The notes under the pieces: generated by a model
Database searches by the model: none
Seen by the model: only the letters and a program-made list of their open reading frames with translations
Told to the model about the DNA's origin: nothing
Source: Cryptomeria japonica
Taxonomy: Eukaryota; Streptophyta; Pinopsida; Cupressales; Cupressaceae
Reading direction: 5' to 3'
Assembly: GCF_030272615.1 (NCBI RefSeq)
Contig: NC_081407.1
Span: 262,806,574 to 262,870,573, forward strand
Length of the DNA: 64,000 nucleotides
Position numbers and translations under genes: made by a program
Part shown: positions 11,488 through 22,899 of the stretch, in pieces
Numbering within the stretch: position 1 is the first letter of the stretch
How the letters are laid out: each line of letters opens with the position of its first letter

Positions 11488-12877
11488 GAAAGTGGGGCCC
11501 CCATGGTTTCCTTTTGGCGAATGATAGAGTGACAAGTCAGCTCCATAGGTGATAGGATGCCAGGTGTTCACGAAGAGTCAGCGGGCCCACCCCTCCTCAG
11601 AGCCTTTTCAAAAGATTAAATGCCGATCAGCTTATGAGATGATCCAATGACTGGCACTATTTCGCAAGGGTAAAGTGCTCACTCTTTATGCCCGCGAAAT
11701 AGCGAGAATGAATGAGATCCGTCCACGTGTCATGATGATGACCTAAACGATAGAGCTATTGAGATGAAAGTGGGGCCCCCGTGGTTTCCTTCTGGCGAAT
11801 GATAGAGTGACAAGTCAGCTCCGTAGGTGACAGGATGCCAGGTGTTCACGAAGAGTCAGCGGGCCCACCCCTCCTCAGAGCCTTTTCAAAAGATTAAATG
11901 CCGATCAGCTTATGAGATGATCCAATGACTGGCACTATTTCGCAAGGGTAAAGTGCTCACTCTTTATGCCCGCGAAATAGCGAGAATGAATGAGATCCAT
12001 CCACGTGTCATGATGATGACCTAAACAATAGAGCTATTGAGATGAAAGTGGGGCCCCCGTGGTTTCCTTTTGGCGAATGATAGAGTGACAAGTCAGCTCC
12101 GTAGGTGACAGGATGCCAAGTGTTCACGAAGAGTCAGTGGGCCCACCCCTCCTGAGAGCCTTTTCAAAAGATTAAATGCTGATCAGCTTATGAGATGATC
12201 CAACGGCCGGTGCTATTTTGCAAGGGTAAAGTGCTCACTCTTTATGCCTGTGAAATAGCGAGAATGAACGAGAGCCGTCCACGTGTCATGATGATGACCT
12301 GGATGATAGAGCTGTTGAGATGAAAGTGGGGCCCCCGTGGTTTCCTTCTGGCGAACGATAGAGTGACAAGTCAGCTCCGTAGGTGACAGGATGCCAGGTG
12401 TTCACGAAGAGTCAGCGGGCCCACCCCTCTTGAGAGCCTTTTCAAAAGATTAAATGCCGATCAGCTTTTGAGATGATCCAACGGTCGGCGCTATTTCACA
12501 AGGGTAAAGTGCTCACTCTTTATGCCCATGAAATAGCGAGAATGAACGAGAGCCGTCCACGTGTCATGATGATGACCTGGATGATAGAGCTGTTGAGACG
12601 AAAGTGGGGCCCCCATGGTTTCCTTCTGGCGAATGATAGAGTGACAAGTCAGCTCCGCAGGTGACAAGATGCCAGGTGTTCACGAAGAGTCAGCGGGCCC
12701 ACCCCTCCTGAGAGCCTTTTCAAAAGATTAAATGCCGATCAGCTTATGAGATGATCCAACAGCCGACGCTATTTCGCAAGGGTAAAGTGCTCACTCTTTA
12801 TGCTCACAAAATAGCGAGAATGAACAAGAGCCATCCACGTGTCATGGTGACACATGGTTTGAGAAGAAAGTATGGGC
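11488..12877 (+). repeat. Five tandem 278 bp units in the 5' LTR
   Basis: The block gaaagtggggccccc recurs at 11488, 11766, 12044, 12322 and 12600, always exactly 278 bp apart. Each unit contains a CCACGTGT G-box/ABRE-like site (11723, 12001, 12279, 12557, 12835) and a tgatgatgacc or related block. The 3' LTR has one unit only (24802). The units differ by scattered substitutions, so amplification is not brand new. Confidence 0.95.
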
Positions 12878-12898
12878 CTGCCAAGGTGGAGACGTTGG

Positions 12899-12906
12899 TA
12901 TAAAAG
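12899..12906 (+). promoter_or_regulatory. TATA box of the 5' LTR
   Basis: TATAAAAG lies just downstream of the G-box repeats and about 590 bp before the accessory ORF start. The matching site in the 3' LTR (25101) reads TTTAAAAG. Transcription would start near 12930 if the site is used. Confidence 0.55.
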
Positions 12907-13490
12907 AAAGACACGCAGCTAATATTAAGTGGAATGCGAAGGGAATTTCAAGACCAATGATTCAACACCATGTGGTATTATGCAGCTAATAAAAAAGCGG
13001 GACCCAGAAAAAGGCCAAAGCCATCAATTAATCTAACACCCGATCAAGTTTGTTTTGATCAAACAGTTGGTGCTATTTCGTAGGACTAAGTTGCCCGATG
13101 GTTATGCTTCGCGAAGTTGCGAAAGAGCAAAATGGAACACTTGTAGGAATTTTGTGACCCGTTGGAGCGAAAAATACGAATTCTCGTATGAATTCAATTT
13201 TGAAGGGACGACCAGAGCATGTGGAATCAATGTTATAGTTAAGGCCCTGAGTACAAATATTTGATTTCTTAACTACCAAGTGAAGATATCTTTTAAAAGA
13301 TTTTGCAGAAGAGCAGACATAGAGTTATCTTCTTCAGATACAGAGCAAGTCGGTTTAGTTGCAGAGAAAATTCATTCAAGCAAAGATCAGGTTCTCTCAT
13401 ATTTTGTAGCAATTCTTGTGTGGTGTTCTAAGTAATTTATTTTGTTGTAGGATTGTTTAAGAGTGATATTCATTTTCTTGCATTTTCAAA

Positions 13491-16400
13491 ATGGCTCCTA
13501 AAAGGTAATTTTCCAGCAAGGTTAACTATTTAGAAAGAAGTATATGTGATGATTTTTTAGAACAATTAATGTTATCAACCAATCAAGCATCAAAGGCCAA
13601 AGAGTTAGTACCCAGGGCTCCCCGTCTGAAGATAGGAGAAAGATTGTATGATAAAGGTAATTGGCTGAGAGACCCACAAGTTGGGCTGTTCAGGTTGGGG
13701 TTGTTTAAAGTTGGATTTGGAATGAGAAATTCTCCTACTCCTCAAAATAGTATCTGGGAACTAGATGTTGGAAAATTAGTAGTCCCAGGGGTATTCATGG
13801 ATACAGACCTACTAACCCAAATGGCATTAAACTATGATCCAGTCACAAGATGCATCCGGGATGTAAATGGGAAAACCCTTGTAGAAATTAATGCTGAGGA
13901 ATTTAGGACAACATTTGGACTTAATGAGTTCACAAATTTCCTGGAACATATAAATTTCATAGCATTAGCCAAAGTTTATGGTGCATAGAGGAATCATCTC
14001 AGGAATGGGCCTCTCAAGGAACTTTTTGCGAAAATAGGAGGGTTAACTGTTGTAGGACCCAACACACAAGAGCCCTTCTCATTAAGTATGTTTACCCTGA
14101 GGGCTAAAGGAATGTACTGGGCACTTTGTCAAGTTCTAGGAGAAGATGCTGAAGCAAATATGCCGAATCATTACTTGCTAATGATCGTCCAGATTTTGAA
14201 TCCTTCTCTTGCTATCACATTTGATTATGCCTCTTTCATTGCCGATGCTATCCATTGAGGGTTGATAGGGATAAAGAATGGAAAGGTGGACAGATGTTTC
14301 AGGTGGTATTCACTCTTAATGCACCTATTTCTCTTCAAAGGTGGTGATTATTTTGCTAGTGGACTAGACCTGGTTAAGGAGAAGGAAGGAGAAAAAATGC
14401 CAGTACAATTATGGAGTACTGTGTTGTCATGGGACAGAGAGGATTCTAGTTTCTTAAAGTTTGATAAGTATTTTGCATCCAAAATAAGGACTCTCCTCTA
14501 CTCTGATAACCCAAGAGTCCCCAAGGTTCTTCTGGAATTCATAAGGCCAAAAGAATTCGCAGAGAACATCAAAATTGTTCATAACTGGGGCGACATCTAT
14601 TTATATCCAGTCTCTACAGTTTTCAGAGTTTTTGGTTTCAGGGGTACTCTATTTTTGTTACCTTACCAGGTCCCTCTCAAAGTGGGGATAGCGGAGGTCC
14701 TTAGGCAAATTGGTGGCCTACAAGAAGCAGAGTTGACAGGCAGAGGTAAAGGGACTATTTTCCCTACAGCTACCATAGCCCACCAATTTGTAATAATAAA
14801 AGGAGGCTGGAATTGCTTTGAGGATTTCCTTAAACCTTATCATTTATCCACTGCAGTGTCCAGGTGTGCTGATCCAGAGGACTTCTTCAACGGTGTGTTT
14901 AGGAAGAAGGTAGCTTGTAGAGGTAGGCCTCATCAATTCCAATTTCCTGAAGACCTCATCAGAAATGAATTTGATCTAGATGAGCAGGAACTAAGGAAAG
15001 AAAAGTGGGTGGCTTATAAGAAAGCCTTGGATTTTGTGCATCAATTTGATGCTAGCTATGACCCATTGTCTAGCTTCTTCCCATTAGAAGAAAAAATAAA
15101 ATTTTTGATTGTTTGCTTTGAGGATGTGATGCAAACACTGAAGGAGAAGAGGGAAGATATGATTCAGAGTAACCCTAAAAAAGCCAGAATGATCCTAAGT
15201 AGGTCAGCTTCCAGCAAAGCAATTCCTCCTGGTGATTACACTCTGCACAAGAAATCAGGTTACAGTATGCTAGTACCTACAATAGGGGAGCCCTTTGCAT
15301 CCAAAGGAAAGAGGAAGATACAAGATGTCATTGACATCCAAGACAACCCAAAGAAGCAAAGGGTGGGGAAGTAAGTGCAATTAGATACACCTTTGTATTC
15401 CCCATCCCAATCCCCTATCCATATAGGAGATGAACAAAGTTGGGTAGTTTAGGGGAAATTGCATACACCTATGATGAAGTGGAGGAAGGGATGCCAGAAG
15501 AACCCATTGATGCTGAAATGGACATCACGTCTATAGAACTTGAAGGCCAGGAGTGGGATCCTGAGATAAAAAAGGTAAGTAGTGCCTTTCTAGCTGATGA
15601 CAATTTTGTCACATCAGAAGCATTTGTGCAGTTCATTTGGAAACAACATATAGATAGATATAATGCTAGATGTGAGACAAGAAAGGCTGAGCAGCCCAAT
15701 AAAGATCCAGCCTCAATGGAGGAAGAAATAAAACAAGAGATGATGGAGGAATTCAAAACCATCACCCCTGAGCAGGGAAGAGATATGGTAGCACAAGCTG
15801 GAGTGCTTATCTTACCAGAGTGGGACATTGCAGATGCCCTTGTGTTAGATATAGTAAGAAAAGAGACCAAATCCATGGAAGGGGTAACTTTCAATAAGGA
15901 TAATGCTGCACTAGTCATGTGGTCTCTCAAGAGAAATGAGAGCAAGAAAGGAAAAGACACCCCAGGGTCAAGTTACCTTGGTGGAATGATGGTAAAGAGA
16001 GTACAAAGTACACGGGTAGTAGAGGCTGCTAGTACTGTGTTAGAAACTGCAAAATTCAGTGTTGCAGTGGCAGAGAAGGAAGCCAAAGAAAAAGAGGCCC
16101 TCCAAATTAAGTTGGAAATAGTTTTAAAGGCCTATAACAGTGCCAAGGAGGAGGTAAGAGGTAAAGATAGCATCATTGCTAAATTACAGAGCCAGTTGAT
16201 GGGACAACACCAACAAGGTGAGTCTTCAACACTGATGATTTCCTCTTCTCCTGCAAGACCTCCGCCTACTAGCCCTATCATTGAATTTCCACCATCTTCA
16301 GCACCCTCCAGCTCTCAAATGATTGAGATTACTCCTCAAGAACTAGTAAACCTGAAACAGGCTCAAGCCTTATATGCAGGGAAGTATGAGGAGAAAGTAA

Positions 16401-17050
16401 GGGCTACAATCTCCAGTTTTGCAGATATAATAAATACCTCATTGCTTTACAATAATATGGGAAAAATTATGGAGATGTGGAATGAGCTGAGGAGAGATAA
16501 GGCCATTTTGACACCCATTTTTGACAGATGGAGACCTAGGGAGCAAGATCTAGAGTTCATGTGTGTATCCTGTGATGAAGCAAGAGCCAATCCCATTATC
16601 AAATCCACTTCTGATGTCGCTAGAGTCTTAATAAAATTGGCAGCAAAAGTGGATAATGTGGATAGAAAGGTTAATTTGTGTAAAAAGGAATACACTGATC
16701 AAGTTTTTGAGTTGCTTCTAGGAATTTTTGCCAATCCGGATCAGTTAAAAGACAAGCAAATATGGCTTAAGGAGATAGAAGTTAAATTGTCAGCAAGGGT
16801 TAAAGGAATCATTGATCTTGATGATACTTCTTTCTTTGTTGTGACAATACAGGAAATAGAGAAAATTAAATCACATTATGGTTTTCTTAATTTAGAAGTC
16901 AACAAATTGAGGAATTCTTGGAAAAGGTTGACTAAAAATAAAGATGATGTGATTAATTTTTCATGGCCGACAGAAGAGATATATAGTGAGTGGGCAACTA
17001 AATATGCCACCCAGGATCCGGAGCAGTTGGAGAGCGCCCTGAAAAGATAG
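13491..17050 (+). pseudogene. Accessory ORF (aORF), copy 1, in the 5' LTR
   Basis: The frame begins at ATG 13491 (M-A-P-K) and runs about 1,186 codons. It is broken by TAA 13506, TAG 13986 (CAG in copy 2), TGA 14256 (GGA in copy 2), TAA 15372 and a ~22 bp frameshifting deletion near 15430. The N-terminal ~600 residues form a helical domain with no catalytic motif I recognise. A basic K-G-K-R-K ... P-K-K-Q-R segment near 15310-15365 could be a bipartite nuclear localisation signal. A proline/serine-rich linker (about 16255-16320) precedes a helical C-terminal domain. The layout recalls plant-transposon-associated or plant-mobile-domain-like accessory proteins of Tat elements, but that is inference. 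The function is unknown. Confidence 0.75.
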
Positions 17051-18036
17051 AAGAGGTTGCAATTGAATAACAGGTTGAAGTTACTACAGAGGCTGAAAAG
17101 TGCTTGTAACTGCTTTTGCGAAAAGCTTGTAATTTCTTTATTTTGTAACAAACTCTCCTCAAAAGGTCCGAAGCTTTGTGTATCCATGTTGTTATAAATG
17201 GATACCAGGACTAGAAGGAAAAGGATCACAAATTTTTTATAAGAAAACGCTGCAGAAATTTATCTGAGATTTTCTAAGTTTAATGGAGAATCAGAATTTA
17301 TTGTAACATTTCTTGCACTGAATATCAATATATAGGCCATCGGTTTTGAGTAAAGCTTTGTGTTGTCTTCAAGTTTGTTCACAAATTTATTTACTATTTT
17401 CATTCTGAATAATCCAGGGTTGTTCTATTTAAGATGGAATTGCAAAGCAATTTTAGTATAAGTGTTTGTTATCTTTTCTCTTTAGGAGAGAAATTAAATA
17501 CGCGAGATCACTCATACCAGTAATTTCTTTGGGAGGAACTTTGAATTTTGAGGACCATAGCTTAATTTGGAATGCTTGAATTCTTGTATGTGTCAGGCAT
17601 ATATAAGGATTAATGGTAACTAGGCTGACGGGAAGTATAAAGATGTATTGTTTAAGGAGTTTTATTTGAGTTTAGATGACTCTGTGACCTTGGATAAGGC
17701 ACTTGTATTAATTGAAGTTGTTTATTGCATGCTTTGTTGATCGAAATGCTGAATTTAAGTACAATTTCTATCCTTTGTTTTTAGTTGATTTCAAGGTGAA
17801 TAAATCCACTGGTTTTCTGGATTGGTTTGCTGTGGGTTTATGTTTGAAAGTGTGAATTTAATTCACAAAGGTATACCCACCTGGGCTCTGAGGAAGCCCG
17901 AAGTGTAGAAGGTTTAATAAAACCTTGTCATATGTTGTCTTGAGAATTTCCTTATCTTTGATGTCTCTTCTACACCAAGGTCAAATCATATTACTCTAAG
18001 GATATTAAAGGGAATCAGATTTTGAAGACAACAAAA
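17051..18036 (+). other. Noncoding end of the 5' LTR (U5)
   Basis: No coding sequence is seen in about 990 bp between the aORF stop and the PBS. The same stretch is present at 37998-38963 with scattered differences, which supports its place inside the LTR. Confidence 0.65.
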
Positions 18037-18037
18037 G

Positions 18038-18055
18038 TGGCGACTCTACTGGGGA
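18038..18055 (+). other. Primer binding site of the giant gypsy element
   Basis: TGGCGACTCTACTGGGGA begins with the TGG that pairs with a tRNA CCA end and resembles the tgGCGACTC..TGGGGA sites of Ogre/Tat elements. It lies one base after the end of LTR homology. The tRNA was not identified from sequence alone. Confidence 0.75.
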
Positions 18056-18231
18056 GAGTTATTACAAAGATATAAATACCGATCTGTGTCGAGATTTGTA
18101 AAGGAATTTATTGTGTGTTTGTGGGTAAGACTGCTTGTTTTCATTTTTCCTATAGTTTTGTGGGTGGTGACTCTGTTACTATTGAACCAGTCCTTGTGAG
18201 ATACAAATTTTCTAAAAAGAAGACAAGCGAG

Positions 18232-20030
18232 ATGCAAGGAAACAAGAACACGAGATCATTCATGAAGAAACATCCTCGTGAAACCTTGCAAGAAGGTCTT
18301 CCAGAACAGTCACGAAGAGGTCAGAAGAGATTTGTGTTGTATGAGCCATCAAATGCCACGTGGGTGCAGAAAAGCAATAATACTGGTAAGATGCCTGATC
18401 GACTTGTCTATGCAAAGTCTAATTTATCTTCTAGAGATTCGGAGCATGATATTTTAGGTTTCCATTCTGGATTATTTAGAAATATTGATGATGCACCTAT
18501 TTTAAATCAAGATCTATCTCATGCTAGTGTTTCTGCAAAAGATAGAACCAACTCAAATGCAATTAGGCACTCAGTTCCTAGGACAATACATGGGAACATT
18601 AGTTTAATTGACATAGATCAAATTAATGCATCTGACTCTGAAGAAAACTTCCCTGATGAGGATAAGATGTCTCAAGAGATCGAAGATTTGAATAAAAGAG
18701 TCCATCATTTAATCTCCCTAAGAGCCCAAAAGGAGGCAAATAAGGAGAAGGAAATCAAAGCCAAGTTAATGGAAAGAGATAGGCTTCTTAGACAAATAGA
18801 TGATCTTGAAATGCTTGCTAAAGAAAAGGAAAAAAGTGATGAGGAAGGCCCTGTGATTAGGGAAATCCTAATCCCTAAAAATAGATAAGCTTGTAAGTCA
18901 GTAGCCCAGCCAATCAGGGAAGTATTTAATGACTCCCAGCTTCCTAAAGCTAATTTAGATAAAGGAAAATAGAAATGGGTAGATGGAGTAGAATCTAAAA
19001 CTGCAGAAGAGATTTCTCATAGGATTCTAGCACATGAGAGAGAGATGGAAAGGATGAGGAAGGAAAAGGAAGACCTCCAAATGGAACTGGAAAAGGCTGA
19101 GTTGGAAGCAGCGAATCAGGAAGTTAAAAGAAAGATTAATTATTTGAAGGCTCCCCCTATTACATTCCCATCGGAAGATCTTAGCAAGCCTAATCCCCAA
19201 CACATTTCCGTTCCTCAGGTCAATACTCAACCTGCAGTACATGCTAATATTGCCTCAGTAAGTCAAATACCCTCGAATAAACAGTACACCCACGCACCTC
19301 AATCTCCAATTCCAAAAGCTAAAATGACCATGGGAAATAATAGTGCTATTGTCCCTTTTCAAAGAAGGCCAATCAATCTAGAACAATATAGGCAATTGTT
19401 TTTTGATGGGATCCTAGGATATCCAAATCATGTTCCTACTGAGCTAAGAGACAGACTCCATAAGTTTGCTGGGAACAATGCAATTAGTGCTGAAGAACAT
19501 CTGAAATCTTTTGGGGATTTAATAAATGATTATGAGATAGTAGATGAAGATGTTATTATGAAGCTGTTTGTTCAATCTCTGGTTGATGATGCAAGAGATT
19601 GGTACAGAGGTCTTCCAATAAATAGCATAGGTTCATGGGATGATTTTAAAAATTGTTTTCAAAAATAGTATGGTGACAAGACTAATGTGAGTTTCATGCT
19701 GAATGAGTTCAATAATATTAGAAAATCTAAAAATGAAATAGTCACTGATTTCAATGCCAGATTCCAGAAAGCTATGCACAGATTGTATCAAGTGATGAGG
19801 CTAGATGATAACATGTGTCTTAATACATACTACAATGCATTTGATTCTAAAATGGCCTATATTTTGAGAGATAAAAATCCTCATAACTTAAGGGATGCTT
19901 TTAGAATTGCTATAAATGTAGAAAGTAATAAAAAAGCATTTGGAAAATTAGGAAGAAGGACAGATGGTAGATTATGGCATGAAACTAAACAACAACCTAA
20001 CAAAGTTGTTAAGGAGGATGATAGTGACAC
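18232..20030 (+). other. Domain: gypsy gag (capsid region at about 19366-19960)
   Basis: The first half is a charged, coiled-coil-rich leader. The conserved capsid part contains F-A-G-N-N ... A-E-E-H-L-K-S-F, then L-V-D-D-A-R-D-W-Y-R-G-L, then S-W-D-D-F-K-N-C-F, the pattern of plant Retrotrans_gag domains. An in-frame TAG at 19666 replaces an expected Gln codon. Confidence 0.8.
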
Positions 20031-20094
20031 AGTATTACCCACTGGTTTGGCTAAAGTTGGAAAGGATCAAGAGTTCCAAACCCCAGGGGTCTAT

Positions 20095-20530
20095 GTTGGA
20101 ACCACTATCACTCAGGAGCCTTCTCAGGTAGATCCCTTCTATGTTACTTTGTTAGTCAATAACCGGTTGATTAAAAACTGCATGATAGACTCAGGAGCTG
20201 CTGCTAATGTAATGCCCTATGGTGTTATGAAAGAATTAGGGTTATCAGTAACCACTGTGTATGGGAAATGTTATGTTATGGATAACAAAGAAGTGCCTGT
20301 GATAGGTACAATGAGAGATGTAGAAGTAAAAATAGCAGCATTTCCTGAAGCCACTTACAAAATGGATGTTATTGTTACTGATACTAAACCCCACTATAGT
20401 ATGTTACTATCTAGGCAGTGGGCAGTAGCAGTAGGGGGAAATGTTCAACTGGACTTATCTTATGCTACTAACCCTATTGGTGGCAACCAGGTCAAACTCT
20501 ATAGAGAGCCACGAGCTCCTAAGGTAATTG
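20095..20530 (+). other. Domain: retroviral-type aspartic protease
   Basis: The active-site motif reads M-I-D-S-G-A-A-A-N-V (about 20185-20215). Downstream, Y-S-M-L-L-S-R-Q-W matches the L-L-G-R-x-W block near the end of plant retroelement proteases. It would act as a dimer to cut gag-pol. The catalytic D-S-G is intact. Confidence 0.8.
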
Positions 20531-20658
20531 AAAATGTGGACCCTAGCATGCTTAATTGTATGATTGATGTAGATTTAGATAATTTCAGACTTCAACCAAT
20601 CTCACCTCAATTGAAGAATACTGGCCCAATTGTAGTCGAGTTACAAGCACAATAGTAT

Positions 20659-21055
20659 GGGTTGTGGCAGATATATTTTGATGGAGCTTGCTCCAAAGAA
20701 GGATCTAGAGTAGGGGTTCTTTTTGTATCCCCGTCAAGTATAACTTTTAAGTACTCATTTTTATTGGCATTCCAGTGCACAAATAATACTGCAGAGTATG
20801 AAGCCCTATTACTAGGACTTGAAGTTGTAAAAAGGCATAGAATTCAACTGTTGAAAGTAATGGGGGATTTAGAATTGGTTATCTCTCAGGTGAGATCTAA
20901 ATATGCATCCAAGAATGATAGATTGAAGCAATATAAGCATGCTGTTTGGGATGTTATTGAGCATTTTGATGCATTTTCTATTAATTGGATAGAGCGAACC
21001 AAAAATATTATGGCAGATTTCCTAGCTAATGTTGCTTTGAAAAATGATGATGCAA
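20659..21055 (+). other. Domain: Tat-type (archaeal-like) RNase H located before the RT
   Basis: The domain reads I-Y-F-D-G-A-C-S, then C-T-N-N-T-A-E-Y-E-A-L, then V-M-G-D-L-E-L-V-I-S-Q, and I-M-A-D-F-L-A-N-V-A. The four acidic positions of RNase H are present: Asp at 20680, Glu at 20794, Asp at 20866 and Asp at 21016, although the usual G-D-S is G-D-L. It is separated from the protease by a TAG (20653) and from the RT by about 110 residues. In described Tat/Ogre elements as I know them, this acquired RNase H follows the RT and the old RNase H. Here it precedes the RT. Confidence 0.85.
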
Positions 21056-21399
21056 CACTAACCGGTATTTCCACTATGGAAATAAAATCTAGGCCTGCTA
21101 TCCCTGATAATGTGTACAATTGGCAAGTTTTTGCTGATGATGAAGACATTCTTAGGTTTATCCAATGTGTTGATGATTATGATGGACAAAAGATTGATTG
21201 CAATGCATTGGTGGAAGTGGTAGATAATAGAGAGACAGTGTTTGGAAATGATGTTGTCCAGTTGGAAACCAATGAGATACCTAAAGGGTTGGTGGAGCTG
21301 GAGAGCATGTTTAGCTATAATGATAGTCATTTACACCAGCAATCTACCACCAAGTTAGAAGAGTTAGAGGAGGTAAACCTGGGGATAGAATCATTTCCT

Positions 21400-22330
21400 A
21401 AGCTGGTATATATCGGAAAGAAATTACCCCCTCATGTTAGGACTAACCTTATCAATTTATTGAAAAGGTATAAGCATGTCTTTGCTTGGTCTTACGAAGA
21501 CCTAAAGGCATATAGACAAGATCTTTTTCAGCATGAAGTTCCTTTACTTCCAAATGCTAAGCCTTTCAGACAGAAACAGAGACCTATCAACCCCTTATTA
21601 GAAACAAAAATGCAACAAAAGTTGACCAAATTGAGAGAAGGGGGGATTATCAAACCAACAAGACATTCTTCATGGGTCTCCAATTTGGTCCCAGTAAGGA
21701 AGAAGAATGGAGACATCAGATTGTGTGTAGATTTTAGGAATCTGAATGTTGCTTCCCTAAAAGATAATTACTCATCTCCAAATATGGAAGCAATGCTACA
21801 AAGAGTGACAGGTTGTGATCTTTTATCCATGATGGATGGTTTCTCAAGATACAATCAAGTGTTGGTAAAGGATTCAATAGTTTAAAACAACTTTCACTAC
21901 TCCATGGGGAACCTATGTATATGTGAGAATGCCATTTGGATTAAAAAATGCAGGAGCTACATTTCAGAGAGCTATGGATGTGGATTTTAAAGAATTTATA
22001 AATATTATCATGGTGGTTTACCAAGATGATCTAACTTGTTTCTCAAAGAAAGCTGATGATCATTGTGGACATCTAGAGAAGGTGTTCGATAAAGCCCTGG
22101 AATTTGGTGTGTCACTGAATCCCAAGAAATGTCATTTTGGGGTCACTGAAGGAAAGTTATTGGGACACATAGTTTCCAAGGAAGGGGTAAGAATAGACCC
22201 TGAGAGAATTGAAGCAATCAATAGGGTGACTGAACCTAAAAATGTGAAAGGTATCCAATCCTTTCTAGGCAAAGTAAATTTTGTCAGGAGATTCATTGCA
22301 AACTTCGCAGAGATAGTGAAGCCTATTGTC
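21400..22330 (+). other. Domain: gypsy reverse transcriptase (frameshifted)
   Basis: The landmarks are L-R-E-G-G-I-I-K-P-T, then S-S-W-V-S-N-L-V-P-V-R-K-K-N-G, L-C-V-D-F-R-N-L-N, M-M-D-G-F-S-R-Y-N-Q (catalytic Asp), R-M-P-F-G-L-K-N-A, and Y-Q-D-D at 22019-22030. One extra base (or two missing) near 21885 breaks the frame between D-G-F-S-R and R-M-P-F-G. The catalytic aspartates are intact. Confidence 0.9.
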
Positions 22331-22369
22331 AAATTGCTTAAGAAAGACACAAAGTTTCACTGGGATCAA

Positions 22370-22815
22370 GAAGCTTCAACAGCTTTTGATGAGATTAAGA
22401 AGGCAATCCAAGAGGCACTAGTGTTGAAATCCCCTGATTATAGTAAGTCTTTTTCTCTGTTTTCTTTTGCTTCATATCACACGGTGGCTGCAGTACTATT
22501 ACAAAAAGACAATGAAGGATATGAACATCCCATAGCCTTCTACAGTAAATCTTTGCAGGTAGCAAAACTAAAGTATGAAACCATGGAGAAACAAGCTTAT
22601 GCCCTAGTTAAAGCTGTTAAGGCTTTTAGGTCATATTTAGTGAATGGAAACATTATTGCCTATGTCCCACATGCTGCAGTTAAAGATATTTTGTCTCAGT
22701 CCAAGGTTACTGGAAAGAGATGTAGATGGATTAATAGAATTCAGGAGTTCAACTTGGAGATAGAGATCACCAAATTGGTGAGAGGTTTAGGGTTGGCTAA
22801 GCTCATGACTGAGTC
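22370..22815 (+). other. Domain: second RNase H after the RT, catalytic residues lost
   Basis: The fold blocks H-P-I-A-F-Y-S-K-S-L, L-K-Y-E-T-M-E-K-Q and A-F-R-S-Y-L-V-N-G identify a standard gypsy RNase H. The catalytic positions are replaced: the usual D-A-S reads F-A-S (near 22462), E-K-E reads E-K-Q (near 22590), T-D-H reads V-P-H (near 22665) and A-D-x-L reads A-K-L-M (near 22798). It resembles a connection domain, as in Tat elements with a second RNase H. Confidence 0.85.
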
Positions 22816-22899
22816 AAATCTCATGAATGTAGAAATATACAATGTTGAGGTTAAAGATGTTTTGGTCACTAGTATTGAGAGACAACCCTGGTACACAGA

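Larger units (their letters stand above)
10981..18036 (+). repeat. 5' LTR of the giant gypsy element (contains an accessory ORF)
   Basis: Order within the LTR: about 500 bp of unique sequence, five tandem 278 bp units (11488-12877), a TATA box at 12899, an untranslated leader, the accessory ORF (13491-17050), then about 1 kb of noncoding DNA to the PBS. This places enhancer repeats and promoter in U3 and the ORF downstream of the likely transcription start, in R/U5. Such a position for a whole ORF is unusual; the call rests on the matching end points of the two copies. Confidence 0.75.

Noticed and set aside
11488-12877. A CRISPR-like array or satellite.
   Set aside because: Units are 278 bp and contiguous with no unique spacers, they lie in an LTR, and the window is a plant genome.
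15469-15960. A 163-codon minus-strand frame, repeated at 27694-28185.
   Set aside because: It is the antisense shadow of the aORF; it recurs only because the aORF does.
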